64,000 nucleotides of DNA from Solimicrobium silvestre (GTDB lineage: Bacteria; Pseudomonadota; Gammaproteobacteria; Burkholderiales; Burkholderiaceae_D), in contig NZ_PUGF01000002.1 in NCBI RefSeq assembly GCF_002976435.1, positions 279,171 to 343,170 on the forward strand, read 5' to 3'. The notes under the pieces are model-generated. The model searched no databases. It had not been told where the DNA came from and was given only the letters and a program-made list of their open reading frames with translations. This document shows positions 48,507-59,773 of this stretch, one piece after another. The translations under genes and the position numbers were made by a program. The first letter of the stretch is position 1; each line of letters starts with the position of its first letter.

Positions 48507-48526
48507 GGCTTTATTGTTTATTTATT

Positions 48527-49147
48527 TTAAGGACGTTTCTGATTGGTGCGAGGAGGAACAATGCTATAGACATTGCTTAATATTTGCATTTGTTGCGTGG
48601 CATTATTCGCCCTCAATCCGACGCCGGTAGTGATGGTGTCACCAGCAAGAATTCGAACTGGTAAATCGGTTTGCATGGTATTTTTGTCAGGGTAAGCTAA
48701 TAAATACTCGGTATCTAATTGGAGATGTGCTGAGATATCTGTTTTATGACGATTAACCACTACTTTTTCATAAAGATGCACTTCATTTTCACTCTGATTT
48801 GCGATGTTTTTAATGACCCCACGTTCTGAGCGCACTGTCAACGGCGGTTGAGTTGCATCTAAATTAGTCATCACTGGCAAAGTAACGTCGGCATGATCAT
48901 CGTCCGGATAGTGTATTAATTCGGTCCCAACAATACGGTATTTACTTTGTCCGTTTGGCAGCATTTTGACAAAATTAAAATTATCCACATAATAATCAGG
49001 CCGGGTACGCACGGCTTGCGCACCATTTTTATCATTGCTGCGTATGATTTCTAACACCCAATAACTTGCCAGTGAGGCTAGGCCAACAAACATGACCAGC
49101 AGCCAAAGCCGCAAATTGTTAGGGGTAAATAAAGCACTTATTTTCAT
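48527..49147 (-). CDS. lptC: LPS export system protein LptC
   Basis: LptC is the bitopic inner-membrane partner of LptA. A membrane helix (residues ~13-32) is followed by a periplasmic jellyroll with the typical YYVDNFNFVKMLPNGQSKYRIV and VHLYEKVVVNRH segments. At 206 residues it is normal. It lies between kdsC and lptA with short gaps. Confidence 0.94.
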   Translation of the reverse strand: MKISALFTPNNLRLWLLVMFVGLASLASYWVLEIIRSNDKNGAQAVRTRPDYYVDNFNFVKMLPNGQSKYRIVGTELIHYPDDDHADVTLPVMTNLDATQPPLTVRSERGVIKNIANQSENEVHLYEKVVVNRHKTDISAHLQLDTEYLLAYPDKNTMQTDLPVRILAGDTITTGVGLRANNATQQMQILSNVYSIVPPRTNQKRP

Positions 49148-49165
49148 CTTATTTTTATACCGGTT

Positions 49166-49705
49166 TTATGCCAGATAAGGAGCAAGTGCTGCATCGTATT
49201 TATTTTGCGCCCGCAAAATAAAATCGCAAATTTCGCGTACCGCACCTAAACCACCAGCCGCTTTGGTGATGTAATCGGCACGGCTACTCGCTTCAGGATG
49301 CGCATTGGGCACGCTTACTGCAAAACCGACTTTAGCAAATAACGGTAAGTCCACAATATCGTCACCCATGAAACCACATTCGTGGGCTGCTACGCCGGTG
49401 TCGTTCAATAATTGCGCAAACGTAATGCGTTTATCGTGGTTGCCTTGGTACACATAAGTAATGCCAAGATCGGCCGCACGTTTGTTGACAATCGGTGTTT
49501 GACGCGCACTGATGATGGCGGTGGTGATGCCCATTTTTTGTAGTAATTGAATACCTAGGCCGTCGTGCACAAAGAAGCGTTTGATGAGCTCACCTTCCGC
49601 GCTGTATTGCATGCTGCCATCGGTTAATACGCCATCCACATCAAAAATCATGATGCGAACTTGCGCTGCTTTTTGCTGGGCGCTGATTTGGTTCTGCGTC
49701 ATCAA
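49166..49705 (-). CDS. kdsC: 3-deoxy-D-manno-octulosonate 8-phosphate phosphatase
   Basis: KdsC removes phosphate from Kdo-8-P in Kdo synthesis. This HAD protein of 179 residues has motif I MIFDVDGVLTDG, motif II AIISAR and motif III/IV CGFMGDDIVDLPL. The kdsD stop overlaps its start by four bases. Confidence 0.97.
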   Translation of the reverse strand: MMTQNQISAQQKAAQVRIMIFDVDGVLTDGSMQYSAEGELIKRFFVHDGLGIQLLQKMGITTAIISARQTPIVNKRAADLGITYVYQGNHDKRITFAQLLNDTGVAAHECGFMGDDIVDLPLFAKVGFAVSVPNAHPEASSRADYITKAAGGLGAVREICDFILRAQNKYDAALAPYLA

Positions 49706-50733
49706 ATCACCTTGGCACGAGTCAGATCGTGAATATGCAATGCGCCAACCAGTTTGCCTTCATGATCGGCAACTAACAGCTGATTGATACGATGCGTTTC
49801 CATTAATTTAACTGCTTCAACGGCTAATTTATCCGGGCCGATAGTGCGTGGATTTTTGTGCATGACATCGGCAATTTTTATATCGGTGAAATCATGCATG
49901 CGCTCTAATAAGCGACGTAAATCACCATCGGTAAACACGCCGAGTAAGTGATTATTCGCGTCCACTACCGCAGTCATGGCAATGCCTTTTTTTGTGATCT
50001 CTAATAAGGCTGCTATTAAGCTGCAATCTAATTGAACGGAAGGGATATCTTTACCGGTGCGCATTACATCGCGCACATGGGTCAACAAACGTCGGCCCAA
50101 TGCGCCACCGGGATGCGAACGGGCAAAATCTTCTTCGCGGAAACCGCTGGCGTCTAAAACCGCCACCGCCAACGCATCGCCTAACGCCAATGTCACGGTG
50201 GTGGAAGCGGTTGGCGCTAAATTAAGTGGGCACGCTTCTTTGTCAACATGTGCATTTAAGTGAACGTCTGCCAACTGGGCTAAACGCGATGCCGGGTTGC
50301 CGGTAATGGCGATTAACTGCGCGCCCATGCGTTTAATAAGTGGCATGATCGCTAATAGCTCACCGGCTTCACCGGAATAAGAAATAGCGATAAATACGTC
50401 ATTGGCAGTCACCATGCCAAGGTCGCCATGCGCGGCTTCGGCAGCATGTACAAAGAAAGCAGGCGTTCCGGTTGAGGCAAACGTCGCGGCAATCTTGCGG
50501 GCTATATGGCCGGATTTACCGATGCCGGAAACAACGACCCGGCCTTGGCAGTTAAGTAATAAGCCGACAGCAGCGGTAAAGTTACTACCTAAGTTGTCAT
50601 CGGACTTGGTAGTAAGACGACGATTTAACGCCTGAATCGCGTCAGCTTCAATCGTCAGCGTACTGCTGGCTAATTGTAAGGCGCGGATCGGGTCAAAAGT
50701 TGTCTGGGGAGATTTTGTATAGGGTACACTCAT
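49702..50733 (-). CDS. kdsD: Arabinose-5-phosphate isomerase (KpsF/GutQ family)
   Basis: KdsD makes D-arabinose 5-phosphate, the first Kdo precursor. The 343-residue protein has a SIS domain (VVVSGIGKSGHIARKIAATFASTGTPAFF, then AISYSGEAGELL) and two C-terminal CBS domains from about residue 210. It heads the kdsD-kdsC-lptC-lptA-lptB-rpoN-hpf run and is divergent from the antiporter gene. Confidence 0.97.
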   Translation of the reverse strand: MSVPYTKSPQTTFDPIRALQLASSTLTIEADAIQALNRRLTTKSDDNLGSNFTAAVGLLLNCQGRVVVSGIGKSGHIARKIAATFASTGTPAFFVHAAEAAHGDLGMVTANDVFIAISYSGEAGELLAIMPLIKRMGAQLIAITGNPASRLAQLADVHLNAHVDKEACPLNLAPTASTTVTLALGDALAVAVLDASGFREEDFARSHPGGALGRRLLTHVRDVMRTGKDIPSVQLDCSLIAALLEITKKGIAMTAVVDANNHLLGVFTDGDLRRLLERMHDFTDIKIADVMHKNPRTIGPDKLAVEAVKLMETHRINQLLVADHEGKLVGALHIHDLTRAKVI

Positions 50734-50832
50734 AGCCTAAAGTATAAACGAATTCGGAAAGCAAAAAACCTGCCTGATGTAACAAAAGGTGCTTAAAATA
50801 AATATAACTCTCGGTATTTTTTGGATAGTTGA

Positions 50833-52818
50833 ATGCAATCAGCCTTAGAAATCACTTTATTATTCCTCGGCGCCTCTGTTTTTGGGGTGGTGATCTTCCG
50901 TAAACTACGTTTGCCGCCGATGTTGGGCTATTTAATGGTGGGCGTGGTAATTGGCCCCTATGGCTTTGCATGGGCAGAAAATAGTGTTGCAACGCAAGGT
51001 TTTGCCTCGTTTGGTGTGGTGTTTTTGATGTTTTCCATTGGCTTGGAATTTTCTTTGCCGAAATTGAAGTCGATGCGCAGAACCGTGTTTGGGCTGGGAT
51101 TGGCGCAAGTATTGGTCACAATAATCTCGACCATGCTGGCGGCCTGGCTGTCTTCCCTGATCTTGCCCACGATTTGGCATATCAGCTGGCAAGCCGCATT
51201 TGCCCTGGGCGGGGCATTTTCAATGTCATCAACCGCCATCGTCTCCAAAATATTAGTTGAGCGCCTGGAAATTGAAACCATTCATGGACGGCAAATTTTT
51301 GGGATTTTGTTATTTCAAGATCTGGCTTTGGTGCCGCTATTAATTATTGCGCCGGCACTGGCAGCGCAAGATGAGCACTTATTACAAACCTTGATCTATG
51401 CCATTGCCAAGGCGACATTAGTGTTGGTGTTACTGCTGTTTTTCGGTAAAAAAATAATGCGCGGCTGGTTTAAATTGGTAGTGCTACTGCGTTCGCAAGA
51501 GTTATTTATGTTGAACCTGTTACTGATTACTTTAGGCGCAGCGTGGATTACCGAGCGTGCTGGTTTGTCGCTGGCATTGGGTGCGTTTGTGGCGGGGATG
51601 TTGATCTCTGAAACCGAATATAAACATCAGGTGGAAGAAGATATTAAATCGTTCCGCGATGTGTTGTTAGGCTTGTTTTTTGTCACGATAGGCATGCTGC
51701 TGAATGTGGGATTAGTGGTGGAACATTGGTGGTTGGTGTTGCTGTTGCTGGTGATTCCCGTCGCATTTAAATGCGGTTTAGTGGTGTTGTTGGCCAAATT
51801 GTTTGGTGGCTCAACGGGTGTTGCATTGCGTACCGGTTTGGCACTGGCGCAAGCGGGCGAATTCGGTTTTGTGCTGTTAAGTCAAATGAGTCATTTGAAT
51901 TTGATGAACCCCTTGTTTACGCAACTGGTGTTGGCGTCGATGGTGCTGTCAATGTTGGTTGCGCCGTTCCTGTTGCTGCATAGCGATGCGATTGCGATGA
52001 AGTTCTCGCACAGTGACTGGATGCAGCAGTCTTTGGCATTAACCAAAATCGCCAGCCGCGCAATGGGGCAAGACAAGCATGTGCTGATTGCTGGTTTTGG
52101 TCGTACCGGGCAAAGTTTGGCGATCTTGTTAAATGAAGAAAAAATCCCGTATCACGCGCTCGATTTAGACCCTGATCGCGTGCAGGCAGCGCAAGCTGCT
52201 GGCTCGATTGTGTCGTATGGCGACGCAGCACGGCGCGAGAGTTTAATCGCGGCCGGCATTATGCGTGCCTCGGTGTTAGTGGTAACGCATACCGGTACCG
52301 CTTCAGCATTAAAAGTGCTGCATTATGTGAAGGAATTAAATCCTGCTTTGCCGGTGATTGTACGTAGCTATGATGATAGCGATTTAGAAAAACTGCGCGA
52401 GGCCGGCGCCACCGAAGTGGTCCCCGACGTGATTGAAGGTAGTTTGATGCTAGCTTCCCATGCGCTGGTTTTACTTGGTGTACCAGTGCGACGTGTGGTG
52501 CATCGTGTGCAGCGCGCGCGCGATGATCGCTATGAATCGTTGCGCGGCTATTTTCATGGTGCCAGCGACGCGGTGGATGATGCCGATAACTTGCAGGTAC
52601 GTTTGCAGCCGATACAGTTAAGTGAAGGCGCTGCGGCAATCGGCAAGTTGATTGCGGAATTGTGTTTGGCTGAGTTGGAGGTGGAAATTATCAGCATGCG
52701 GCGCGCTATGCAACGCTTTGAGTTTACGCCTGAAACCCGGCTGGCCTCCGGCGACGTGTTGGTGCTACGCGGAACTACCGAGGTATTAGCGCTTACGGAA
52801 GAGCGTTTACTTGGTTAA
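50833..52818 (+). CDS. CPA2 family cation:proton antiporter with TrkA-N and TrkA-C domains (KefB/KefC/YbaL-like)
   Basis: The 661-residue protein has 12-13 membrane segments in the first ~390 residues (LPPMLGYLMVGVVIGPYG; SMSSTAIVSKILVERLE; FFVTIGMLLNVG). These are followed by a Rossmann TrkA-N domain (HVLIAGFGRTGQSLA, then DPDRVQAAQAAG) and a TrkA-C domain at the C-terminus. Such proteins expel K+ or Na+ in exchange for protons. The glutathione-gating features of KefC cannot be confirmed, and YbaL is an equal alternative. Confidence 0.92.
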   Translation: MQSALEITLLFLGASVFGVVIFRKLRLPPMLGYLMVGVVIGPYGFAWAENSVATQGFASFGVVFLMFSIGLEFSLPKLKSMRRTVFGLGLAQVLVTIISTMLAAWLSSLILPTIWHISWQAAFALGGAFSMSSTAIVSKILVERLEIETIHGRQIFGILLFQDLALVPLLIIAPALAAQDEHLLQTLIYAIAKATLVLVLLLFFGKKIMRGWFKLVVLLRSQELFMLNLLLITLGAAWITERAGLSLALGAFVAGMLISETEYKHQVEEDIKSFRDVLLGLFFVTIGMLLNVGLVVEHWWLVLLLLVIPVAFKCGLVVLLAKLFGGSTGVALRTGLALAQAGEFGFVLLSQMSHLNLMNPLFTQLVLASMVLSMLVAPFLLLHSDAIAMKFSHSDWMQQSLALTKIASRAMGQDKHVLIAGFGRTGQSLAILLNEEKIPYHALDLDPDRVQAAQAAGSIVSYGDAARRESLIAAGIMRASVLVVTHTGTASALKVLHYVKELNPALPVIVRSYDDSDLEKLREAGATEVVPDVIEGSLMLASHALVLLGVPVRRVVHRVQRARDDRYESLRGYFHGASDAVDDADNLQVRLQPIQLSEGAAAIGKLIAELCLAELEVEIISMRRAMQRFEFTPETRLASGDVLVLRGTTEVLALTEERLLG

Positions 52819-52834
52819 TTAGGGGATTTGTATG

Positions 52835-52974
52835 TACTCCCCCTTATTTTTTAAATATTTAACGTATGCAGTGGCTCTTAGCTAGATAAAAAAGCCATTT
52901 CTTTGCGGTATGTATTTACCCCAATATAAAATCAAATCAATAGCTCGGAATAGTAAAACCTATGCTGGGGTATT
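52835..52974 (+). repeat. ~140-bp element with complementary ends, copy 3
   Basis: It begins GTACTCCCCCTTATTTTTTA, continues ATATTTAACGTATGCAGTGG and ends ATGCTGGGGTATT, identical over 13 bases with the end of copy 2. It also shares a GCGGTATGTATTTA-type middle segment with copy 2. It lies in the 307-base gap between the antiporter gene and the first chemoreceptor, about 150 bases upstream of the latter in the same orientation. Confidence 0.6.
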
Positions 52975-53125
52975 TTGAATCTAAAAAGCCAACTCTGCCG
53001 ATAAAGACGTTGACAAGCTCAATCCCGCTGCTAATCTAAAATTTAACAATTAAATTGTTGTATTCACTAGCTCAGCATTGCTAGCGGAACTACTTCTATG
53101 CCATTCCGTCAACGGCGAGATCGTC

Positions 53126-54685
53126 ATGCATAAATTAATGAATTCTTTCCAAATTCGCACACGTTTATTGCTGATCAATGCGTTGATTTTGATCGGCGTT
53201 GCATTGATGACGATGGTTTCGCTATATAGCTTGCGTGCTTCAATGATGGAGGAGCGCAGCGCCAAAATAGTGAGCGTGATCGATAGCGCTACTTCAGTGG
53301 TGAACCATTTTCATCAATTGCAACAAGAAGGCAAGCTGACGGAAGCACAAGCCAAGGAGCAGGCATTGGGGGTATTGCGCGCAGTGAAGTATGAAGGAAG
53401 CAACTACGTATTTATTTATGATACGGACGGTATGAAGCTAGCGCCTATGCCTGCGCCGGAAATGGCAGGAAAATCATTTAAAGACCTCAAAGACAGCACC
53501 GGCAAATATTTTATTCAAGAAATGCTCGATGATGCGCAAAGTAAAGGATTTGGCTTTGTGGCTTATCAATTTCCCAAAGCAGGGCAAACGGAAGAATTAC
53601 CTAAGCTTTCTTATATAAGCTATTTCACCGACTGGAAATGGATGCTGGGTACCGGTGTGTATATAGACGACGTGAACCATAAATTTTACGCATCAGCACG
53701 TACCAATGTGGGCATGGGCATCGCCATGCTCATCGTCATCAGTTTTATTACAGTGATGATTAGCCGTGGCATTCTGGGGCAACTCGGTGGCGAGCCTAAC
53801 TATGCCGTTGAAGTGGTGACGCAAGTGGCGCAAGGTAATTTAACTATGCGGGCTAATTTACATCCGACCGATAAAACCAGTTTGTTAGCGCAGCTGCAAA
53901 GGATGATAGAGGAATTACGTCAGCTTCTTTTGCTGGTACGTAATGCATCCGAGTCTATTGATTCTGCCGCCACCGAAATTGCGCAGGGTAATTTAGATTT
54001 GTCCGGGCGTACCGAAAGTCAGTCGGCCAGCCTCGAAGAAACCGCCTCCTCGATGAATCAGTTGACTTCAACGGTGCGGCAAAATTCTGAAAGCGCGCGT
54101 CAGGCCAGTGACTTGGCGCACACTGCATCTAAAGTCGCGATTCACGGTGGTTCGGTGGTGAGGAATGTTGTGGTAACGATGGAGTCCATCAAGAACAGTT
54201 CCAGTAAAATTGTCGACATCATCAGTGTTATTGATAGCATCGCTTTTCAAACTAATATTTTGGCACTGAATGCCGCAGTGGAAGCGGCACGCGCTGGTGA
54301 ACAAGGGCGAGGCTTTGCGGTCGTGGCGTCTGAAGTACGCGCCTTGGCGCACCGCTCTGCGGCGGCGGCTAAAGAAATTAAAGAACTAATTCAGCAATCG
54401 GTGGAAAATATTCAATCTGGCGCAACGCTGGTGGACGATGCGGGCAAGGCGATGGATGAAATTGTAAATAGCGTCAAATCCGTAACAGAAATCATGACGG
54501 AAATTGCGCAAGCTTCAAAAGAACAAACTCAAGGCATTGAACAGGTAAATAGTGCGATCGCAGAAATGGAAGGCGTTACCCAGCAAAATGCGGCCTTGGT
54601 GGAAGAGGCAGCAGCGGCCGCGCAAAGCATGCGCGATCAGTCTCGTTCGCTGGTGGAAAGCGTCAATACATTCCGGCTGGAATGA
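53126..54685 (+). CDS. Methyl-accepting chemotaxis protein with single-Cache sensor domain, tandem copy 1
   Basis: The ATG at 53126 (MHKLMNSFQ) is chosen because copy 2 starts identically; the frame extends upstream without support. The 519-residue protein has a first membrane helix (residues ~15-37), a periplasmic sCache_2 domain ([15 protein letters not shown] ... [13 protein letters not shown]), a second helix near 190-212, a HAMP domain and the MCP signalling domain with the hairpin tip [20 protein letters not shown]. No CheR-docking NWETF tail is present. The ligand is unknown. Confidence 0.93.
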   Translation: MHKLMNSFQIRTRLLLINALILIGVALMTMVSLYSLRASMMEERSAKIVSVIDSATSVVNHFHQLQQEGKLTEAQAKEQALGVLRAVKYEGSNYVFIYDTDGMKLAPMPAPEMAGKSFKDLKDSTGKYFIQEMLDDAQSKGFGFVAYQFPKAGQTEELPKLSYISYFTDWKWMLGTGVYIDDVNHKFYASARTNVGMGIAMLIVISFITVMISRGILGQLGGEPNYAVEVVTQVAQGNLTMRANLHPTDKTSLLAQLQRMIEELRQLLLLVRNASESIDSAATEIAQGNLDLSGRTESQSASLEETASSMNQLTSTVRQNSESARQASDLAHTASKVAIHGGSVVRNVVVTMESIKNSSSKIVDIISVIDSIAFQTNILALNAAVEAARAGEQGRGFAVVASEVRALAHRSAAAAKEIKELIQQSVENIQSGATLVDDAGKAMDEIVNSVKSVTEIMTEIAQASKEQTQGIEQVNSAIAEMEGVTQQNAALVEEAAAAAQSMRDQSRSLVESVNTFRLE

Positions 54686-54806
54686 AGAGTTGTTTTAGCA
54701 TTTCAGTACTCCTCTAGACAAAGTGGAAACGAAAACGGTATTGAGATGGCACTTCTGATCGCACAATGCGCTTCTCTATGCCACGTCAATCAAAGGCGAG
54801 ATCGCT

Positions 54807-56366
54807 ATGCATAAGTTAATGGATTCGTTTCAAATCCGCACGCGCTTGTTGCTGATCAATGCGCTGATTTTGATCGGCGTGGCATTGATAACGATGGTTT
54901 CGCTGTACAGCTTGCGTTCTTCGATGATAGAGGAACGCAGCGCCAAAATAGTTAGCGTGATTGATAGTGCGACTAGCGTGCTGGGGCATTTCAATCGGCT
55001 ACAGCAAGAAGGCAAACTCACTGAGGCACAAGCCAAGCAGCAAGCATTGGAGGTGTTGCGCACGATTCGCTATGAAAAAACAAATTACGTGTTTATTTAT
55101 GATGTGGACGGTATAAAAGTATTGCAGCCGCCCGCGCCAGAAACAGAAGGTAAGCCATTCAAAGACGTTAAAGACAGCCACGGTAAACTCTTCGTCCAAG
55201 AAATGCTTGATGATGCGCAGAACCGGGGGCATGGTTTTGTTTCCTATCAATTTCCTAAGCCGGGACAAGCGGCCGATTTCCCCAAACTTTCCTACGTCAA
55301 TTATTTCGCTGATTGGAAATGGACAATAGGAACCGGCGTTTATATGGACGATGTGGATAAAAAATTTTACTCGTCGGCGCGGGCGAATGTGGGTATGGGC
55401 ATCGCCATGCTAATCATCATTAGTTTTATCACGGTCATGATTAGTCGCGGGATTCTTCGTCAACTCGGTGGTGAACCTAACTATGCAGTGGAAGTGGTGA
55501 CGCAAGTGGCGCAAGGTAATTTGACTATACGTGCCAATTTACATCTGACCGATAAAACTAGTTTGTTAGCGCAGTTGCAAAGGATGATAGAGGAACTGCG
55601 TCAGCTTCTTTTGCAGGTACGTAATGCATCCGAGTCTATCGATTCTGCTGCGACTGAAATCGCGCAGGGTAATTTAGATTTGTCCGGACGAACCGAAAGT
55701 CAGTCGGCCAGCCTCGAAGAAACCGCCTCCTCGATGAATCAGCTCACTTCAACGGTGCGGCAAAATTCAGAAAGCGCGCGTCAGGCTAGTGACTTGGCGC
55801 ACACCGCATCTAAAGTTGCGATTCACGGTGGTTCGGTGGTGAAGAATGTTGTGGTAACGATGGAGTCCATCAAGAACAGTTCCAGCAAAATTGTCGACAT
55901 CATCAGTGTCATCGACAGCATCGCTTTTCAAACTAATATTCTGGCGCTGAATGCCGCAGTGGAAGCGGCACGCGCGGGTGAGCAAGGGCGAGGCTTTGCG
56001 GTGGTGGCGTCTGAAGTGCGCGCCTTGGCGCACCGCTCTGCGGCAGCTGCTAAAGAAATTAAAGAGCTAATTCAGCATTCGGTGGAGAATATTCAGTCTG
56101 GCGCAACGCTGGTGGACGATGCGGGTAAAGCGATGGATGAGATTGTAAATAGCGTCAAATCAGTGACGGAAATCATGACGGAAATTGCGCAAGCCTCGAA
56201 AGAACAAACGCAAGGCATTGAGCAGGTGAATAGTGCGATTTCTGAAATGGAAGGTGTTACCCAGCAAAATGCGGCCTTGGTGGAAGAAGCTGCAGCGGCC
56301 GCACAAAGCATGCGTGATCAGTCACGCTCGCTGGTGGACAGTGTGAATACATTCCGTTTGGAATGA
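54807..56366 (+). CDS. Methyl-accepting chemotaxis protein with single-Cache sensor domain, tandem copy 2
   Basis: This 519-residue protein is a tandem paralogue of the gene at 53126. From the second membrane helix to the C-terminus only about ten residues differ, while the sCache domain (e.g. [25 protein letters not shown] segment) differs at many positions. This suggests the signalling halves are kept alike, by recent duplication or gene conversion, while the sensors diverge to recognise different ligands (inference). The conserved hairpin tip and the absence of a NWETF tail are as in copy 1. Confidence 0.93.
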   Translation: MHKLMDSFQIRTRLLLINALILIGVALITMVSLYSLRSSMIEERSAKIVSVIDSATSVLGHFNRLQQEGKLTEAQAKQQALEVLRTIRYEKTNYVFIYDVDGIKVLQPPAPETEGKPFKDVKDSHGKLFVQEMLDDAQNRGHGFVSYQFPKPGQAADFPKLSYVNYFADWKWTIGTGVYMDDVDKKFYSSARANVGMGIAMLIIISFITVMISRGILRQLGGEPNYAVEVVTQVAQGNLTIRANLHLTDKTSLLAQLQRMIEELRQLLLQVRNASESIDSAATEIAQGNLDLSGRTESQSASLEETASSMNQLTSTVRQNSESARQASDLAHTASKVAIHGGSVVKNVVVTMESIKNSSSKIVDIISVIDSIAFQTNILALNAAVEAARAGEQGRGFAVVASEVRALAHRSAAAAKEIKELIQHSVENIQSGATLVDDAGKAMDEIVNSVKSVTEIMTEIAQASKEQTQGIEQVNSAISEMEGVTQQNAALVEEAAAAAQSMRDQSRSLVDSVNTFRLE

Positions 56367-56400
56367 GAGAAAATACGGCATAGAATGCTGTGCTTGGTAA

Positions 56401-56433
56401 GTTGGGCTAGCGATTTACCAGCCCAACATTTTT
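56401..56433 (+). terminator. Intrinsic terminator after the second chemoreceptor gene
   Basis: GTTGGGCT and AGCCCAAC form an eight-base stem with an 11-base loop, followed by ATTTTT. Confidence 0.7.
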
Positions 56434-56441
56434 CATCAATT

Positions 56442-56472
56442 GTTGGGTTGGCAGTGCTTTAGCCAAACCTAC
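56442..56472. repeat. Short hairpin of the GTAGGTTGG type
   Basis: GTTGGGTTGGC (56442-56452) and GCCAAACCTAC (56462-56472) pair with two mismatches around a nine-base loop. It resembles the other GTAGG..CCTAC intergenic repeats of the window and lies just before the uvrA stop, where it could end the minus-strand transcript. Confidence 0.5.
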
Positions 56473-56480
56473 GAATTCAC

Positions 56481-59453
56481 TTAACCTAACAACGGCAATA
56501 AATATTTCCCAGTAACGCTAGCCGGATTATTCGCCACTTGTTCCGGCGTACCTGTTGCAATAATCTGCCCGCCGCCTGCGCCGCCTTCCGGTCCTAAATC
56601 AATCAACCAATCCGCGGTTTTAATCACATCCAAATTGTGTTCAATGATGACCACCGTGTTGCCTTGATCGCGCAAACGGTGAATGACCTTCAACAGTAAA
56701 TCGATATCGTGGAAATGCAAACCGGTAGTCGGTTCATCCAAAATATACAAAGTGCGGCCAGTGTCGCGTTTGGATAATTCCAGCGACAATTTAACCCTCT
56801 GCGCTTCACCACCAGACAAGGTAGTGGCACTTTGACCGAGGCGAATATAACCCAGGCCAACATCCAACAGGGTTTGTAATTTACGCGCAATCAGCGGCAC
56901 CACGCTAAAGAATTGATGTGCTTCTTCTACCGTCATGCCCAGCACTTCCTGAATGTTTTTTCCCTTGTAGTGCACTTCCAACGTTTCGCGGTTGTAGCGT
57001 TTGCCGTGGCAGACATCGCACGGCACATACACGTCGGGTAAAAAGTGCATTTCGACTTTAATAACGCCGTCGCCCTGACATGCTTCGCAGCGTCCGCCTT
57101 TAACGTTAAAAGAAAAACGTCCTGCGCTATATCCACGTTCTTTGGCGGAAGGAACGGTGGAAAATAAATCGCGTATCGGTGTGAATAAACCGGTGTACGT
57201 AGCAGGGTTTGAGCGCGGTGTACGACCGATCGGGCCTTGGTCAACCGAGATCACTTTATCAAAATGATTAAAGCCGCTAATGCTTTCATGCGCAGCCGGT
57301 TCAGCGTGTGAACCGTAAATATGATGCGCGGTGGCGAGGTATAAAGTGTCGTTGATTAAGGTCGATTTGCCTGAGCCGGAAACTCCGGTGACGCAGGTTA
57401 ATAAGCCGACTGGCAAATTCAGCGTAACGCCTTTTAAATTATTGCCGGTCGCACCGCTGATGGTGAACAATTTTTCCGCATCAAATTGGGTGCGTGTTTT
57501 AGGTACTGCGATTTTTTTGGTGCCGTTTAAATATTGCGCGGTGAGTGACCGCGGGTTACTTAAAATATCTTCCAGCGTGCCCGCGGCAATAACTTCACCG
57601 CCGTGCACGCCAGCGCCCAAGCCCATGTCAATTACATAGTCGGCACAACGGATCGCATCCTCATCGTGTTCAACCACCAACACGCTATTGCCGATGTCGC
57701 GCAGATGTTGCAGTGTGCCGATTAAGCGGTCATTGTCGCGTTGATGCAGGCCGATGGACGGCTCATCCAACACATACATTACGCCAGTCAGGCCGGAGCC
57801 GATTTGTGACGCTAAACGTATCCGCTGCGCTTCGCCGCCGGACAAGGTATCTGAGCTGCGATCCAGCGATAAATAATCAAGGCCGACATTGTTTAAAAAT
57901 TTAAGGCGTGATGCGATTTCCTTGATGATGCGGTCAGCAATTTCTTTTTTAGCGCCGGTTAATTCCAGCGTTTCAAAGAATGCCAAGGCTTTGCGTAACG
58001 GTAGCGCACTCACTTCGTAAATCGAGCTTTCTTGTGCGCCGTTACCGACTTTGACAAACCGCGCTTCCACTCGCAGGCGTGCACCATGGCAGGCCGGGCA
58101 TTCTTTTTCATTAATGAATTTGGCTAATTCTTCTTTAACCGCCATCGAATCCGTTTCGCGATAACGGCGCTGCAAATTCGTTACTACGCCTTCAAAACTG
58201 TGCTCACGAATAACCGTCTTACCTTTTTCATTAATATAGGTAAACGGGATGTGCTGCTTGCCGGAACCATACAAAATAACTTGTTGCGCGGCTTCGGGTA
58301 ATTGTTCAAACGGCGTATCAATATCGAATTCATAAAACGCCGCCAGATTGGACAGCATTTGGAAATAAAACTGATTGCGTCGGTCCCAGCCTTTTACTGC
58401 GCCGGAAGCCAGCGATAAATTCGGGAAGGCGACGATGCGTTTCGGATCAAAAAATTCAATGTGACCTAAGCCATCGCATTCAGGGCAGGCACCCATTGGA
58501 TTGTTAAACGAAAATAAGCGCGGCTCTAATTCTTGCAATGAATAACCGCAAGTTGGACAGGCAAATTTATTCGAATACAGATGTTCTTTATCGCTATCCA
58601 TTTCTACCGCAATGGCACGACCTTCGGCCAGACGCAAGGCAGTCTCGAACGATTCTGCCAAACGTTGTTTGATATCGGCTTTAACTTTAATCCGGTCAAC
58701 TACTACAGAAATAGTGTGTTTCTCGGTTTTTTTTAGCTTGGGTAAATCATCAATTTCAACAATCTTAGGCGCTGCGGTACCGCTTTGCAGGCGGAAGCGC
58801 ACAAAACCTTGCGCTTGCATTTGTTCAAAGAAATCAACGTGCTCACCTTTGCGATTCGCCACAACTGGAGCCAAAATCATCAGGCGAGTATCTTCCGGCA
58901 TCGCTAAAACCAAATCCACCATTTGCGAAACAGATTGCGCCGCTAGTGGGTTTTCAGGATGATCAGGGCAATACGGCGTACCTACGCGCGCATACAGCAA
59001 GCGCAAATAATCGTGAATTTCCGTGACGGTACCGACGGTAGAGCGCGGATTGTGCGAAGTGGCTTTTTGCTCAATCGAAATGGCTGGCGATAAACCTTCA
59101 ATCAAATCCACATCGGGTTTTTCCATTAACTGTAAAAATTGCCGCGCATACGCCGACAAAGATTCTACGTAACGGCGCTGACCTTCTGCGTATAAGGTAT
59201 CAAACGCCAGCGACGACTTGCCCGAACCGGACAAGCCGGTAATCACCACGAGTTGATTACGCGGCAGATCAAGGCTGATGTTTTTTAAATTATGTGTTCG
59301 TGCGCCGCGCACCCGGATTTGATCACGGGAGTCGTGGGTAGCGAGAGTAGTGGGGGCAGTCTTAGGCGGATTTTTCAGCTTGGCAGGCGTTTTTGCCTTA
59401 GCGCTGCTGACTATGCCGGTGTCTTTGGTGGAGTTTTTGCTCATTTTACTCAT
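56481..59453 (-). CDS. uvrA: Excinuclease ABC subunit A
   Basis: UvrA recognises DNA damage and loads UvrB in nucleotide excision repair. Two ABC ATPase halves are present: Walker [10 protein letters not shown] and GVSGSGKST, signatures [12 protein letters not shown] and [11 protein letters not shown], and Walker [11 protein letters not shown] and [10 protein letters not shown]. Zinc fingers CPTCGYS...CPECDG and CEACQGDG...CDVCHG are intact. The N-terminus carries about 45 extra Lys/Ser/Thr/Pro-rich residues before [13 protein letters not shown], making 990 residues instead of about 945. The frame has two early ATGs (59453 and 59444). No canonical LexA box was found upstream. Confidence 0.97.
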   Translation of the reverse strand: MSKMSKNSTKDTGIVSSAKAKTPAKLKNPPKTAPTTLATHDSRDQIRVRGARTHNLKNISLDLPRNQLVVITGLSGSGKSSLAFDTLYAEGQRRYVESLSAYARQFLQLMEKPDVDLIEGLSPAISIEQKATSHNPRSTVGTVTEIHDYLRLLYARVGTPYCPDHPENPLAAQSVSQMVDLVLAMPEDTRLMILAPVVANRKGEHVDFFEQMQAQGFVRFRLQSGTAAPKIVEIDDLPKLKKTEKHTISVVVDRIKVKADIKQRLAESFETALRLAEGRAIAVEMDSDKEHLYSNKFACPTCGYSLQELEPRLFSFNNPMGACPECDGLGHIEFFDPKRIVAFPNLSLASGAVKGWDRRNQFYFQMLSNLAAFYEFDIDTPFEQLPEAAQQVILYGSGKQHIPFTYINEKGKTVIREHSFEGVVTNLQRRYRETDSMAVKEELAKFINEKECPACHGARLRVEARFVKVGNGAQESSIYEVSALPLRKALAFFETLELTGAKKEIADRIIKEIASRLKFLNNVGLDYLSLDRSSDTLSGGEAQRIRLASQIGSGLTGVMYVLDEPSIGLHQRDNDRLIGTLQHLRDIGNSVLVVEHDEDAIRCADYVIDMGLGAGVHGGEVIAAGTLEDILSNPRSLTAQYLNGTKKIAVPKTRTQFDAEKLFTISGATGNNLKGVTLNLPVGLLTCVTGVSGSGKSTLINDTLYLATAHHIYGSHAEPAAHESISGFNHFDKVISVDQGPIGRTPRSNPATYTGLFTPIRDLFSTVPSAKERGYSAGRFSFNVKGGRCEACQGDGVIKVEMHFLPDVYVPCDVCHGKRYNRETLEVHYKGKNIQEVLGMTVEEAHQFFSVVPLIARKLQTLLDVGLGYIRLGQSATTLSGGEAQRVKLSLELSKRDTGRTLYILDEPTTGLHFHDIDLLLKVIHRLRDQGNTVVIIEHNLDVIKTADWLIDLGPEGGAGGGQIIATGTPEQVANNPASVTGKYLLPLLG

Positions 59454-59773
59454 TGTGAAAGATGGCCAAACCAGCCAACCTGATACTATATCGGGTTTCG
59501 CTAATCCTCACCAAAACTTTGTAGGCTTCTTGAGTGAAGTTGCGTGAGTTGGCATGTTTGACTGAATATTAATTTTGTTAATATTTCCAGTTTGTGCTAA
59601 AACCGGATTGATCTGTATTTGCAGTCTCAGCCGTTTTATGTGGGGTCTTCTGGCTTATAATCGCATCCACTGTATAAAATCGCGTCGGTCGCAAAAACGG
59701 ATTCAGCACGAGATTGGCGCCGCCGCAATGAACTAATTATTAAGTAACTAACACGTAAGACACTGGAGAAACC
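59454..59773. other. Divergent intergenic region between uvrA and ssb
   Basis: This 320-base gap holds the uvrA and ssb promoters. For ssb a TATAAT stands at 59656-59661 with a weak -35 17 bases upstream. For uvrA a TATAGT-like box is seen on the minus strand about 30 bases from the start. I looked for CTGT-N8-ACAG (the usual LexA site) and did not find one. No further gene or repeat is evident. Confidence 0.45.

Noticed and set aside
59454..59773. LexA (SOS) box between uvrA and ssb
   Set aside because: No CTGT-N8-ACAG was found; CTG-TATTTG-CAG near 59612 is a short dyad that does not fit the consensus spacing.
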